The position numbers and the translations under genes were made by a program. Source: an uncultured Latescibacterota bacterium (GTDB taxonomy: Bacteria > Latescibacterota > UBA2968 > UBA8231). Taken from it: 64,000 bases of DNA. The DNA lies in the NCBI GenBank assembly GCA_951813615.1, contig OX638377.1, forward strand, positions 4,800,599-4,864,598, in the 5' to 3' direction. Positions 53,132-61,687 of this stretch are shown in pieces. Numbering within the stretch: the stretch's first letter is position 1; every line of letters begins with the position of its first letter. The notes under the pieces are model-generated. The model saw only the letters and a program-made list of their open reading frames with translations, was not told where the DNA came from and did no database searches.

Positions 53132-54877
53132 ATGACCGCTAAAATCCTCGCCGTCCTTCTCCTATTCGCCCTACCCATTCAAGCCAAGACCCTGATTGAA
53201 AAGGCCTATGAAGCCGGCGAACTCGACTTAGAAACGGCCCTGATCTACCAAGTCCTCAGCGTGCGCGCTCCCGACCAACTGCCGGCCATCTACCGGGAGT
53301 CCGGCGGGCTGGCGGTTTGCGGAACCCCACACCTAGTCCAAGCCATGAGCGCGGCTCCCAACCTGAGCGCCGAGTTCCAAGCGCGCTTGGGCAAGCTGGC
53401 ACAGCGCCGGCCGGACGTCCAACACAATCTTCTCTCGCCATCGGGGCGCTTTCGCGTCCACTACGATACCGAGGGGCGCCACGCGGTTTCGCCTACGGAC
53501 GACGACGCCAACGGCATCCCGGACTACATCGACCTCACTATGGCCGTCCTCGACAGCGTTTGGGTGCTCGAAATCGATCAACTCGGCTACAATCCGCCTC
53601 CTTCGGACAAAGGCTTGGGCGGCGGCGATGAATACGACGCGTACGTCATCGAACTAGACGGGGGATATTATGGGTTCGCCTATCCCGAATCGGCCGGCGC
53701 GGTCACCACTTCTAGCTATCTCGAAATCGACAACAACTTTACCGATTCCGGCTACAAGCAGACCCGCGAACTGGACGCCCTACGGGTGACCATTGCCCAC
53801 GAATTTCACCACGCCCTTCAGTTCGGCTACTACGCGACCTTCGACGGCAGTTGGTGGCAGGAGTCAACCTCGACCTGGATGGAGGAAGTAGCCTATCCGC
53901 ACATTGACGATTACCTCCAGTATTTGACCTACTTCCTCGGCGAACCCCAACGCTCCCTCAACTCCGGCGTTTATCGCAGCCTCCACACCTACGGCTCCGC
54001 GATTTTTTCTCTCTTCCTCGATCAGCGCTACGGCCGCGAACTCAACCGCTTGATCTGGGAAGAAGTAGGCCAGCGCAAAAGCGTCGATCTCGCTCATTTC
54101 GACCGCGTCATCCGCCAAGTCGAGCCGGGAGGATTAGGCGTCGCTATGAGCGAATTTGCCGTGTGGAACTATTTCACCGGCAATCGCCACCACGGCGAAT
54201 ACTATGCCGAAGGGGACAAATATCCGACCGTCCCCACCCGCGACATCGCCGTCACCGCCGAAGCAGTCGTCCGCGACACCAGCCTAGTAGTCGAAGCCAC
54301 CGGCAGCGTCTATCTGCGCCTTGAACCGCAACTGCGCGCGGGCGGGGTCGATCTGTTCTTCGACGCCAGCCAAGGGGCGTGGCGTCGCCACTTGCTCTTA
54401 GTCGGTCCGGACAGCGTCTCCGCGCAGCTCGTTTCCGAGTCGCCAGTCCGCGTCAACGGCTGGGACCAGTTCGACGAGGTCGTCCTGGTCGCCACCTCGA
54501 CCGAGCACACGGGCCTCGCCTCCCAGCACCTGTTTACCGCGCAATTCGATCCCAATCTGACCGACCGCCCGACCGCCGTCGCCACCCTGCTCAAGCCCAA
54601 CTACCCCAACCCGTTCCGTCCCAGCCAACACCCGCACACTCGGCTGGCGTTCGACCTAGCCACGCCCAGCGCGGAAACCCGCCTCGCGCTCTTTACTGCC
54701 GACGGCAGGCTCGTCTGGGAAAAAGATCTAGGCCCACGCGCGGCACGCGCAGGCTACGAGGAGGAATGGGACGGCCGCAACCTCGCCGGCAACCTCGTAG
54801 CCAGCGGCATCTATCACCTGCTCCTCGAAGCCGATGGCGCGGCGGCCAAGCGCACGCTAGCCGTGGTACGCGATTGA
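53132..54877 (+). CDS. Secreted putative metalloprotease (MXAN_6640-like) with FlgD-type C-terminal domain
   Basis: A 581-residue secreted protein with signal peptide MTAKILAVLLLFALPIQAKT. The zinc motif is VTIAHEFHHALQFGYYATFD (HExxH), followed by WWQESTSTWMEEVAYPHIDD with a third ligand candidate Glu. FRVHYDTEG and NGIPDYIDLTMAVLDSVW are conserved in MXAN_6640-type putative metalloproteases. The C-terminus (LKPNYPNPFRPSQHPHTRLA to AAKRTLAVVRD) is the FlgD-like sorting domain. The frame is open upstream, but ATG 53132 gives a signal peptide. It overlaps the next gene by 4 nt (TTGA). Confidence 0.83.
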   Translation: MTAKILAVLLLFALPIQAKTLIEKAYEAGELDLETALIYQVLSVRAPDQLPAIYRESGGLAVCGTPHLVQAMSAAPNLSAEFQARLGKLAQRRPDVQHNLLSPSGRFRVHYDTEGRHAVSPTDDDANGIPDYIDLTMAVLDSVWVLEIDQLGYNPPPSDKGLGGGDEYDAYVIELDGGYYGFAYPESAGAVTTSSYLEIDNNFTDSGYKQTRELDALRVTIAHEFHHALQFGYYATFDGSWWQESTSTWMEEVAYPHIDDYLQYLTYFLGEPQRSLNSGVYRSLHTYGSAIFSLFLDQRYGRELNRLIWEEVGQRKSVDLAHFDRVIRQVEPGGLGVAMSEFAVWNYFTGNRHHGEYYAEGDKYPTVPTRDIAVTAEAVVRDTSLVVEATGSVYLRLEPQLRAGGVDLFFDASQGAWRRHLLLVGPDSVSAQLVSESPVRVNGWDQFDEVVLVATSTEHTGLASQHLFTAQFDPNLTDRPTAVATLLKPNYPNPFRPSQHPHTRLAFDLATPSAETRLALFTADGRLVWEKDLGPRAARAGYEEEWDGRNLAGNLVASGIYHLLLEADGAAAKRTLAVVRD

Positions 54878-56808
54878 TAGCTTCACCCCCGCGCCGCGTC
54901 TCCCTCCGCGCCATTGCCATCGGGGCCATCGGCTGCCTCGCCATCGCCGTGGGCGAGCCTTTCAGCGTCTTGGTGATGCGCAGTTCGCCCATGGCCGCCG
55001 ACTACTCGACCGGCGCGGCCCTGTTCCTGTTTTTTCTTTTCACCTTGCTCATAAACCCGCTCGCCAAATTGCTCACCGGCACCAACCTACACACCGGCGA
55101 GCTAGCCACCGTGTACATCATGATGGTCGTGGGGGCCGCCATTCCCTCTTGGGGCCTGACCATGAACCTGATCCCGCTCCTCGGCGGGTTCTTTTACTAC
55201 GCCACCCCAGAAAACGACTGGGCCAATATCATCCAGCCCTACATATCACATCTCTTCGTGCCGGAAGACAGCGCGGCCATCCAAAAGCTGTTCGAAGGCA
55301 ACGCCCAAGGCGAACGCATCCCTTGGGGGGCTTGGGCGACGCCGCTGATGGCGTGGAGCCTGTTTGTCGTCAACATGTACTTCATCACGCTGTGCGTGCT
55401 CGTCGTGCTGCGCAAGCAGTGGGTCGAGCGCGAGCGGCTCAACTTTCCGCTGGCCACCTTGCCCATAGAAATGAGCACCCGTGCCAAAGACCAAGCCCTC
55501 GCGCCTTTTTACCGCAATTACCTGACTTGGGTCGGCTTTGCCATTCCCGCGCTCATCAGCTCGGTCAACGCCCTGCACCGCTATTTCAACTTCATCCCAG
55601 GAATCGACCTCAACCTCTGGGTGCCCTTTTTGCGCAACTCCATCTGGGTCAACTTTCGCCCGCACTTTGAGGTCATCGGCCTCTCCTACTTGCTCAACCT
55701 CGACATCTCCATGGGCATATGGGTCTTTGCCCTGCTCAACATGTTGGCCATCGGCTTGTGCCGCATGACGGGGTGGAACATCGGCCCAGAGCAACCCTAC
55801 TCCTCGCCCTCCCCGCCCAGCATCGCCCATATCGCCCTTGGTGCGTTGTTCTTCTTAGTGCTGTCCAGCTTGTGGAGTGGGCGGCAGCACCTGCGCCAAG
55901 TCTGGCGCAAAGCTCTGCACGGCGACGACTCCATCGACGACAGCGGGGAATTGCTCCCGTACCGCGTCGCGGTCTTTGGCTTTATCGCGAGCTTTTCCCT
56001 TGGCCTGTTCGCGCTCTACGCCACCAACATGAACCTAGCGACCGCCTTTGTCTTTCAGCTCTCGGCTCTCGTGATCTTCGTTGGCTTGGCCCGCATCATC
56101 TCGCAGGCCGGGCTGGCCTATTGCCGCGCTCCAGTGGCTCCGGCCGTGTTCACCGTCAACACGCTCGGGTCGTCGTCAGTGGGAGCCCCGGGCCTGACGG
56201 CGCTGGCGCTCAACTTCCCGTGGTCTGCCGACATCCGCACCTTCGTCATGGCCTCGGCCGCCACGGGCCTCAAGCTGGCGGAAGTGACGCGCCTCGAATA
56301 CCGGCGCGTATTCTGGGCCATTGCCGCGGCCATCGTCGTCACCCTCGTCGGCTCAATCATCGCGGTCATCCACCTCGCGTACACCTATGGGGGTATCAAC
56401 CTGAGCAGTTGGCAATTCGGCTATATGACGACCTATACCGGCAACTGGATCACCAACAACATCAACAACACGCAGCCCACCCACGTTTGGCATTTATCCT
56501 TTGCCGGCCTCGGCGCGTTCTTGATGGGCCTGTTGACATTTATCAAAAACCGCTTCGTCGGCTTTCCCATCCACCCCATCGGCTTGGCCATTGGGCTGCC
56601 GCACCCCGTGCAGCTAATCTGGCCGTCGGTTTTTTTCGCTTGGCTGCTCAAGGCGCTCATTCTCAAATACGGCGGCCCCCGGCTCTACACGCGCTTGCGA
56701 CCGTTCTTTTTGGGGCTGGTGCTGGGTGCGTTTGGCTCAGCCGGGCTGTGGCTTCTCATTGATATCTGCACCGGTATGACGGGTAACCGACTGATTAATA
56801 TCGGCTAA
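54874..56808 (+). CDS. DUF6784/DUF6785 multi-spanning membrane protein
   Basis: A 644-residue protein with about 12-14 transmembrane segments. Markers are AVGEPFSVLVMRSSPMAADY, HTGELATVYIMMVVGAAIPS, WGAWATPLMAWSLFVVNMYF and RLNFPLATLPIEM. Near the end are HVWHLSFAGLGAFLMGLLTF and HPIGLAIG. These match the DUF6785 and DUF6784 pair, a transporter-like protein related to OPT oligopeptide transporters and common in Latescibacterota and Planctomycetes-like genomes. The start is TTG 54874, overlapping the stop of the protease; no better start fits the frame. Function uncertain, probably uptake of a small organic compound. Confidence 0.75.
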   Translation: MIASPPRRVSLRAIAIGAIGCLAIAVGEPFSVLVMRSSPMAADYSTGAALFLFFLFTLLINPLAKLLTGTNLHTGELATVYIMMVVGAAIPSWGLTMNLIPLLGGFFYYATPENDWANIIQPYISHLFVPEDSAAIQKLFEGNAQGERIPWGAWATPLMAWSLFVVNMYFITLCVLVVLRKQWVERERLNFPLATLPIEMSTRAKDQALAPFYRNYLTWVGFAIPALISSVNALHRYFNFIPGIDLNLWVPFLRNSIWVNFRPHFEVIGLSYLLNLDISMGIWVFALLNMLAIGLCRMTGWNIGPEQPYSSPSPPSIAHIALGALFFLVLSSLWSGRQHLRQVWRKALHGDDSIDDSGELLPYRVAVFGFIASFSLGLFALYATNMNLATAFVFQLSALVIFVGLARIISQAGLAYCRAPVAPAVFTVNTLGSSSVGAPGLTALALNFPWSADIRTFVMASAATGLKLAEVTRLEYRRVFWAIAAAIVVTLVGSIIAVIHLAYTYGGINLSSWQFGYMTTYTGNWITNNINNTQPTHVWHLSFAGLGAFLMGLLTFIKNRFVGFPIHPIGLAIGLPHPVQLIWPSVFFAWLLKALILKYGGPRLYTRLRPFFLGLVLGAFGSAGLWLLIDICTGMTGNRLINIG

Positions 56809-57833
56809 CTGTGGTCGATGCCGAGCTTGATCGAACGCTCGGGATACTGATCAATCTCTTGATAAGCGTCAGCGGCTGCGGCAAAGGGCACGATCGGGTC
56901 AATGAGGTCGTCGGCTTGCAAGCGGCCCTCGACCAACAGAGCCAGCGACTCCGCGCGGATGCGGGCAAAATTCCAACTCGCCTGCGGCAACGGCTCGCTG
57001 CAAGCGCGGCTGGAGATGACCTGAATGCGGTTGCGGTGCCACTCGCCAGCCAAGCGCAAGCCCTGCTCCCCGTGGTAATACGCGGTCGAGACCAAGGTGC
57101 CGGCGTAACAGGTGGCGCGCATGGCGTCTTCAAACGCGCGGTAGGAACCGCTCGTCTCAAAGGTGATGTCCGCGCCGATTTTGTCGGTGTGCTGCTTGAT
57201 CTCCAAACCGGCGTCCATGGCCACCGGGTCCAGCGCCAAGTCAGCGGCGTGTCGCAAGGCTGCAACGCGCCGTCGCTCAATGGGATCGACCACCACCACC
57301 CAGCGCGCCCCGCACAGACGCGCGGCCTGAGCGACCATCAGCCCAATGGCACCGAGTCCAAAGACGGCGACGCGGTCCCCCAAGCGCACCGCACCATCGC
57401 GCACCGCACCCACGGCAAAGTCGGCCGGGTCCCAATACATGATGGCTTGCGGCGAGATTCCGTCGGGGGCCTTTTGCACGCGTGCCGCCGCGACGGTGTG
57501 CGTCTCTCGGATGGGCAAATGCGCGAAGACCCGGTCGCCTTCGCGCAGCGTGGTGACCTCAGCGCCCACTTCGACGACCTCACCCAAGCACATGTTGCCG
57601 AGGCGGCGGGGAAAGCCAGTGTCCACCGATTCGCCGCGGCGGTGCAGGCGCAGTTCGCCGTCCCAGCGGTCAGAGGCATCGGGCGTGTCGGCGCGGAAGC
57701 CGCGCAGCTCCGTGCCGTGCTTGACCGAACTGAAGAGGCTTTGGACGCGGATTTCGTCCGGGGCTAAGGGCGGTTCTTGGTACGAACTGAGGACCGCGTG
57801 GCCGGGGCGATCGGCAATCAATTCGAGCGGCAT
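56805..57833 (-). CDS. MDR-superfamily dehydrogenase lacking the usual zinc residues
   Basis: A 342-residue medium-chain dehydrogenase/reductase. The Rossmann motif is VAVFGLGAIGLMVAQAARLCGA, with VVVVDPIERRRVAALRHAAD after it. In the catalytic domain, the usual G-x-C-x-x-D site is replaced by SSVKHGTELRGFRADTP, and the four-Cys structural zinc lobe is missing. This suggests a zinc-free member like the BchC or quinone-reductase-type groups. It overlaps the stop of the preceding convergent gene by 4 nt. Substrate unknown. Confidence 0.83.
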   Translation of the reverse strand: MPLELIADRPGHAVLSSYQEPPLAPDEIRVQSLFSSVKHGTELRGFRADTPDASDRWDGELRLHRRGESVDTGFPRRLGNMCLGEVVEVGAEVTTLREGDRVFAHLPIRETHTVAAARVQKAPDGISPQAIMYWDPADFAVGAVRDGAVRLGDRVAVFGLGAIGLMVAQAARLCGARWVVVVDPIERRRVAALRHAADLALDPVAMDAGLEIKQHTDKIGADITFETSGSYRAFEDAMRATCYAGTLVSTAYYHGEQGLRLAGEWHRNRIQVISSRACSEPLPQASWNFARIRAESLALLVEGRLQADDLIDPIVPFAAAADAYQEIDQYPERSIKLGIDHS

Positions 57834-57873
57834 GAGCTAAACTCCTATGAGAGAGGTTAAGTCGCGTTGACAT

Positions 57874-57897
57874 GGACGGGCGTTTGCAACCCGCCCC
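57874..57897. repeat. Palindromic GGGCG...CGCCCCTAC repeat upstream of pyrD
   Basis: GACGGGCGTTTGCAACCCGC then CCCTAC forms an imperfect GGGCG/CGCCC hairpin. Sequences of this shape (GTAGGGGCGGG...) are common dispersed intergenic repeats in related genomes. Only a few copies are in this window. Confidence 0.5.
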
Positions 57898-57923
57898 TAC
57901 AAATGCGTATCCTGATTATAGTA

Positions 57924-59033
57924 ATGAACGCATACCAACGCTTCGTCCGCCCCCTCCTGTTCCGCTGCGATCCAGAGCGCATCCACGAGCAAACCCTCGC
58001 GCTTGCCGAGCGAGTCGGTTCTTCCGCACTTGGCCGCCATCTGCTTTCCAGTCTCTTTGCCTTTGCAGACGCGCGGTTGGCGACCCAAGTGGGCGGCTTG
58101 CACTTTGCCAATCCGCTGGGCATGGCCGCGGGGTTCGACAAAAACGGCCGGGTGATCCAAGCGCTTGCAGCCATGGGCTTTGGGTTCGTCGAGGTGGGGT
58201 CGATATCGGCGCATCCTTCGGCTGGCAATCCGCGGCCGCGCTTGTTCCGCCTGCCGTTGGACGAGGCCATTGTAGTCAACTACGGGGTGCCCAATGACGG
58301 AGCCGCAGTCGTGGCCGATCGCGTGTCCCAGCGACCAATCGCCGTGCCCTTGGGAATCAACCTCGTCGAAACCAATACCGGACAGGCTATCGAGCCAGAT
58401 GCAATCGTAGCAGAGCTAGCCGCAGCCCTAGTGCCCTTTGTCGAGCGGGCCGACTACATCGCATTCAACCTCAATTGTCCGAACACCACCGGCGGCGTAA
58501 GCCCATTTACCGGCGGGGAACACTTGCGCGACTTGCTGCGGGAATGCGCGGCCATCGACGACCTACCCCCGGTCTTTCTCAAGCTCACCGCGCACACCGA
58601 CCCGGCGCGGCTGGACTGGATGCTAGAAGCGGTCGATCCTTTTGCCTTCGTCAAGGGCTTCATCTTCAACCTACCGCCGGGAACGAACTACCCTCTTAGG
58701 TCGCCAGCCCATCTCCTATCCTCCCTGCCCGGAACCTTGTGCGGCCGGCCCGTTCAAGCCCTGATCGACGAAACCGTGCGCTTCTGGTACGGGCGCATCG
58801 ACCGCCAGCGGCACGCGATCATCGGCGTGGGGGGGATTTCATCGGCCCGCGACGCGTACCGCAAAATCCGCCTCGGGGCTTCGCTGGTGCAGCTATACTC
58901 AGCGCTGGTTTTCAGAGGGCCGGGCGTCGTGCGGCAAATCAACGCGGGGTTATCACACTTGTTAGAGCGCGATGGGTTCGCCCGGGTGGCAGATGCAGTC
59001 GGCATCGACAACCAAGCTAAAGCAGCGGTATAG
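57924..59033 (+). CDS. pyrD: Dihydroorotate dehydrogenase (quinone type)
   Basis: A 369-residue class 2 enzyme that oxidises dihydroorotate to orotate in pyrimidine synthesis and passes electrons to quinone. Motifs: VGGLHFANPLGMAAGFDKNG, GFVEVGSISAHPSAGNPRPR, DYIAFNLNCPNTTGGVSPFT (with a Thr/Ser catalytic region), and the FMN-binding IIGVGGISSARDAYRKIRLG. The N-terminal membrane-associating helix MNAYQRFVRPLLFRCDPERI identifies class 2 and guides the start. A GGGCG repeat lies just upstream. Confidence 0.95.
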   Translation: MNAYQRFVRPLLFRCDPERIHEQTLALAERVGSSALGRHLLSSLFAFADARLATQVGGLHFANPLGMAAGFDKNGRVIQALAAMGFGFVEVGSISAHPSAGNPRPRLFRLPLDEAIVVNYGVPNDGAAVVADRVSQRPIAVPLGINLVETNTGQAIEPDAIVAELAAALVPFVERADYIAFNLNCPNTTGGVSPFTGGEHLRDLLRECAAIDDLPPVFLKLTAHTDPARLDWMLEAVDPFAFVKGFIFNLPPGTNYPLRSPAHLLSSLPGTLCGRPVQALIDETVRFWYGRIDRQRHAIIGVGGISSARDAYRKIRLGASLVQLYSALVFRGPGVVRQINAGLSHLLERDGFARVADAVGIDNQAKAAV

Positions 59034-59039
59034 CCATAC

Positions 59040-59927
59040 CTACCGAATGCGGGGGTTGATCTGCAAATCCCACGCGCGCCAGTAGTACTTGAGCGGGTCG
59101 TCCGCGTCCCACTTGGCGTAAAGGTCCTCCCAATCCGTAAAGTGCATGTGCGGCTCCAGCGAGTCTTCGCGGACGGGGTGGCTCATGGGCTGGTAGCGAT
59201 AGTCGAGCGAAATGCGCAGGCGGTCGCCGCTTTCGTTGTCTTGGCCCTGATGTGCGGTGAGACTGTGGCATATCAGCACATCGCCAGCGACAAAGTCGCC
59301 ACCCGCCCACAGCGTGTCATCGGGCAGCTCGACCGCGTGGCCGCCCGCACCAGTCGCCTTTTGCACGTCTAGCTTGCCCAGCTTGTGGCTACCCGGCGCC
59401 ACCGCCAAGCTGCCCAGCGTGGTCGGACAGTCGCCGGCCGGAATCCAAGTGGTCCACGTCTCGTCGGTACCGCCGATGTAGAGATTGTCTTGGTGCGGCG
59501 GAGTGGTGTGAGTCAGGGCGTTGGGAAAAATTACCCGGCAGATATTGCGGCTGTGAGGCAGGGCCTCCTCGCCGAAGAGCGTGGCGAACATCGCCATGAT
59601 CGCCGGGTGCAGCGCCAAGGAGTTGAAGGCGCGCAACCGCTGGACATCCGTGTAAAAGGCGATCCATTCGGGCGAATTGCCTTCGACGAAAAGCTCCCCG
59701 TCGCGCGCGACTCCCTCCATCAAGGGCGCGTCGTCGTCGAGCCAGCCGTGCTGCTGACAAACTTCGAGAATCTGACGTCGCAGGTTGAGCACCGACTCTG
59801 TATCCAACAGCGAGCGGAAGAACAAATAGCCCTGCTCGGCCGCGCGCTCGCGCAAGGCGTCGGGTGCATCGAGCAAGGGGGTGGAATCGACAAAAGGTTC
59901 GACGTTGATCATAGTTTGCTGGGCCAT
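59040..59927 (-). CDS. Phytanoyl-CoA dioxygenase-family protein
   Basis: A 295-residue Fe(II)/2-oxoglutarate-dependent oxygenase. The iron-binding H-x-D lies in THTTPPHQDNLYIGGTDETW and the distal His in DVLICHSLTAHQGQDNESGD, with Arg of RLRISLDYRYQP likely to bind 2-oxoglutarate. The family hydroxylates lipids, amino acids or ectoine-like compounds; the substrate is unknown. ATG 59927 has GAGGAG 7 nt upstream. It follows the GGCT-like gene by 4 nt. Confidence 0.88.
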   Translation of the reverse strand: MAQQTMINVEPFVDSTPLLDAPDALRERAAEQGYLFFRSLLDTESVLNLRRQILEVCQQHGWLDDDAPLMEGVARDGELFVEGNSPEWIAFYTDVQRLRAFNSLALHPAIMAMFATLFGEEALPHSRNICRVIFPNALTHTTPPHQDNLYIGGTDETWTTWIPAGDCPTTLGSLAVAPGSHKLGKLDVQKATGAGGHAVELPDDTLWAGGDFVAGDVLICHSLTAHQGQDNESGDRLRISLDYRYQPMSHPVREDSLEPHMHFTDWEDLYAKWDADDPLKYYWRAWDLQINPRIR

Positions 59928-59931
59928 TGGA

Positions 59932-60384
59932 TCACTCCTCTGCTTTGTCCCAAAAAGCGTGTAAGATGGCGATGTACTCGTCGGAAAGTCCGTGCTCAAT
60001 CGCACCTTGAATGACGGCGTTGAGATACTCCTCTGAGGGCGGGTAGTGGTGTCCGGCGTCGAGGCGAGAGAGATACGTCCAAACTTCGCCGAGTTCAGGT
60101 ATCGTTATTTCCTCCCGTCGGTACTTGGTACCCTCGCTTTCGTAGTGGTCGAGGCGTCTGAAGTCGTCCTCGGTCATTGCATAGACAACGCCTTCGACGT
60201 ACGCGTCTTCGTTGGGCCGGATGCTGGCCACGCCCATGCCGCTGCGCGTGAAGGAGATCATCGGGAAGCATAACTCGTAACCTTCCAGGCGCACCACAGA
60301 GTGGACGCGGGCACCCGGGCAGCGGGCCTGCATCTGGCTCCTGAGCAAGTTGGACCCGTAGGTGAAGTAAAGCATTTCGGCCAT
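59932..60384 (-). CDS. Gamma-glutamylcyclotransferase-like protein
   Basis: A 150-residue AIG2/GGCT-like fold: MLYFTYGSNLLRSQMQARCP (the YGSN nucleotide-like loop), then FTRSGMGVASIRPNEDAYVE and GVVYAMTEDDFRRLDHYESE (catalytic Glu candidate). It probably acts on gamma-glutamyl amines or dipeptides. GAAGGAG lies upstream of the start. It precedes the PhyH gene and may form an operon with it. Confidence 0.85.
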   Translation of the reverse strand: MAEMLYFTYGSNLLRSQMQARCPGARVHSVVRLEGYELCFPMISFTRSGMGVASIRPNEDAYVEGVVYAMTEDDFRRLDHYESEGTKYRREEITIPELGEVWTYLSRLDAGHHYPPSEEYLNAVIQGAIEHGLSDEYIAILHAFWDKAEE

Positions 60385-60426
60385 TACTCGATCTCCTTCG
60401 GTTGGGGAAGATCCACACCGCGCAAG

Positions 60427-61599
60427 CTACCACCCCTTCCACGAGCCATCGGCGTGCCGGTACTGGCGATAGGCCATCGGCTCGTAGGACAGCGCGGCTA
60501 GATCGGCTTCCTTGACCTCAACGCCAAGGCCAGGCGCGTCGGACAAAGCAATATAACCATCCTCAACGCGCCAATCGTGCTCGACATAGCGGTCGTAGAT
60601 CGAAAGCCAGAAGTGGTTGGTCTCCTGGATGAGAAAATTGCCCATCAGCGCGTCGGCCTGGAGGGTCGCCGCCGTGCAGAGCGGGCCGCCAGCGTTGTGC
60701 GGAGCCATTAGCATCTGTTCGGCTTCGGCGGCGCGGGCGATTTCGAGCAGATGCGCGATGCCGAAACAATGCGTGAGATCCGGCTGCAAATAGGCGCAGG
60801 CGCGCTCGGCAATTAGGGGGCGAAATTGTCCTAACGTAAAGAGCTTCTCGCCGGTGGCGATGGGAACGGGGCTTTTGCGCGTCACTTCTAAGAGGGCCTC
60901 CACCGAGCCTGTTTTGACCGGCTCTTCGAGCAGCAGCGGGCGGCAGGCCGCGGTGCGCCGTGCAAATTCGACGCTCATTTCGGGAGTGGGACTACCGTGG
61001 GCGTCGAGCAGGATGTCGAACTCGGCATCCACTTCCCGACGCATCGCTTCGACGCAAGCGACCGAGTGGTCGATCGCCGCGCCATCCATCGGCCACGTGC
61101 GGCCCTCTAAAGGATTGCCTTTGACGCCGGCAAAACCCTGGTCTTGGATCCGACGCGCGCCCGAGGCAGCTTCCTCCGGCGCGGCAAAACTGCCACCGTT
61201 GCTATAGACGCGAATTTTGTCGCGCCGCCGGCCGCCCAGCAGGGTGTGCACCGGCACGCCCCAAGCTTTGCCCGCTAGGTCGTGCAGCGCAGCGTCAATC
61301 GCGGCGATGGCTGTGCCAAAGACCGGACCGCCCTTCCACGGCAGGCGGTTTTGGATATCCTCGGTTAGCGCGCGGTAGTGAAGCGGGTCGCGGTCCAAGA
61401 GCAGCTCTTCCCACGCGGCAAGCGTAGCTTCAACCGAGGGCACCAGCCACTCGCCACTGCCCTCACCCCAGCCGCTGAGGCCGACATCCGTCTCTATCTT
61501 AAAGAACAGCCACGTCTTGGAAGAACTGGCAATTAGCGCGTCGGTGTCTTGGCCCGTGGGGACGCTGAACTTGTAGGTTTTGGTTGCGGTAATTTTCAC
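60427..61599 (-). CDS. Enolase-superfamily (mandelate racemase/muconate lactonizing) enzyme
   Basis: A 390-residue sugar-acid dehydratase-like enzyme. Metal ligands: FDILLDAHGSPTPEMSVEFA (Asp), RPLLLEEPVKTGSVEALLEV (Glu) and PIATGEKLFTLGQF (Glu). QGFAGVKGNPLEG holds a Lys of the K-x-K type, although the second Lys is not obvious. DLTHCFGIAHLLEIA and MLMAPHNAGGPLC resemble the galactonate/gluconate dehydratase C-terminal His loop. The start is GTG 61599 with AAAGGA 9 nt upstream. It is divergent from a Gfo/Idh-like gene, which fits a sugar-acid pathway. Confidence 0.87.
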   Translation of the reverse strand: MKITATKTYKFSVPTGQDTDALIASSSKTWLFFKIETDVGLSGWGEGSGEWLVPSVEATLAAWEELLLDRDPLHYRALTEDIQNRLPWKGGPVFGTAIAAIDAALHDLAGKAWGVPVHTLLGGRRRDKIRVYSNGGSFAAPEEAASGARRIQDQGFAGVKGNPLEGRTWPMDGAAIDHSVACVEAMRREVDAEFDILLDAHGSPTPEMSVEFARRTAACRPLLLEEPVKTGSVEALLEVTRKSPVPIATGEKLFTLGQFRPLIAERACAYLQPDLTHCFGIAHLLEIARAAEAEQMLMAPHNAGGPLCTAATLQADALMGNFLIQETNHFWLSIYDRYVEHDWRVEDGYIALSDAPGLGVEVKEADLAALSYEPMAYRQYRHADGSWKGW

Positions 61600-61617
61600 G
61601 GCCGCATCCTTTGGATT

Positions 61618-61645
61618 TTGACAAAGAGTGCGGATATAGTACCAT
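61618..61645 (+). promoter_or_regulatory. Promoter candidate for the Gfo/Idh-like gene
   Basis: TTGACA at 61618-61623, 16 bp, then TACCAT at 61640-61645. The -10 is weak. Confidence 0.4.
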
Positions 61646-61687
61646 TCAGACCCGCCGCACGCAAACCCTCGTCTCCTCGGAGGAATC

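Noticed and set aside
52914-53135. Small plus-strand frame between the PiT-like gene and the metalloprotease
   Set aside because: There is no ribosome site or motif, and it overlaps the likely divergent promoter region.
54379-54873. N-terminal extension of the DUF6784/6785 protein
   Set aside because: The extension reads another frame of the upstream metalloprotease gene; the family N-terminus begins just after 54874.
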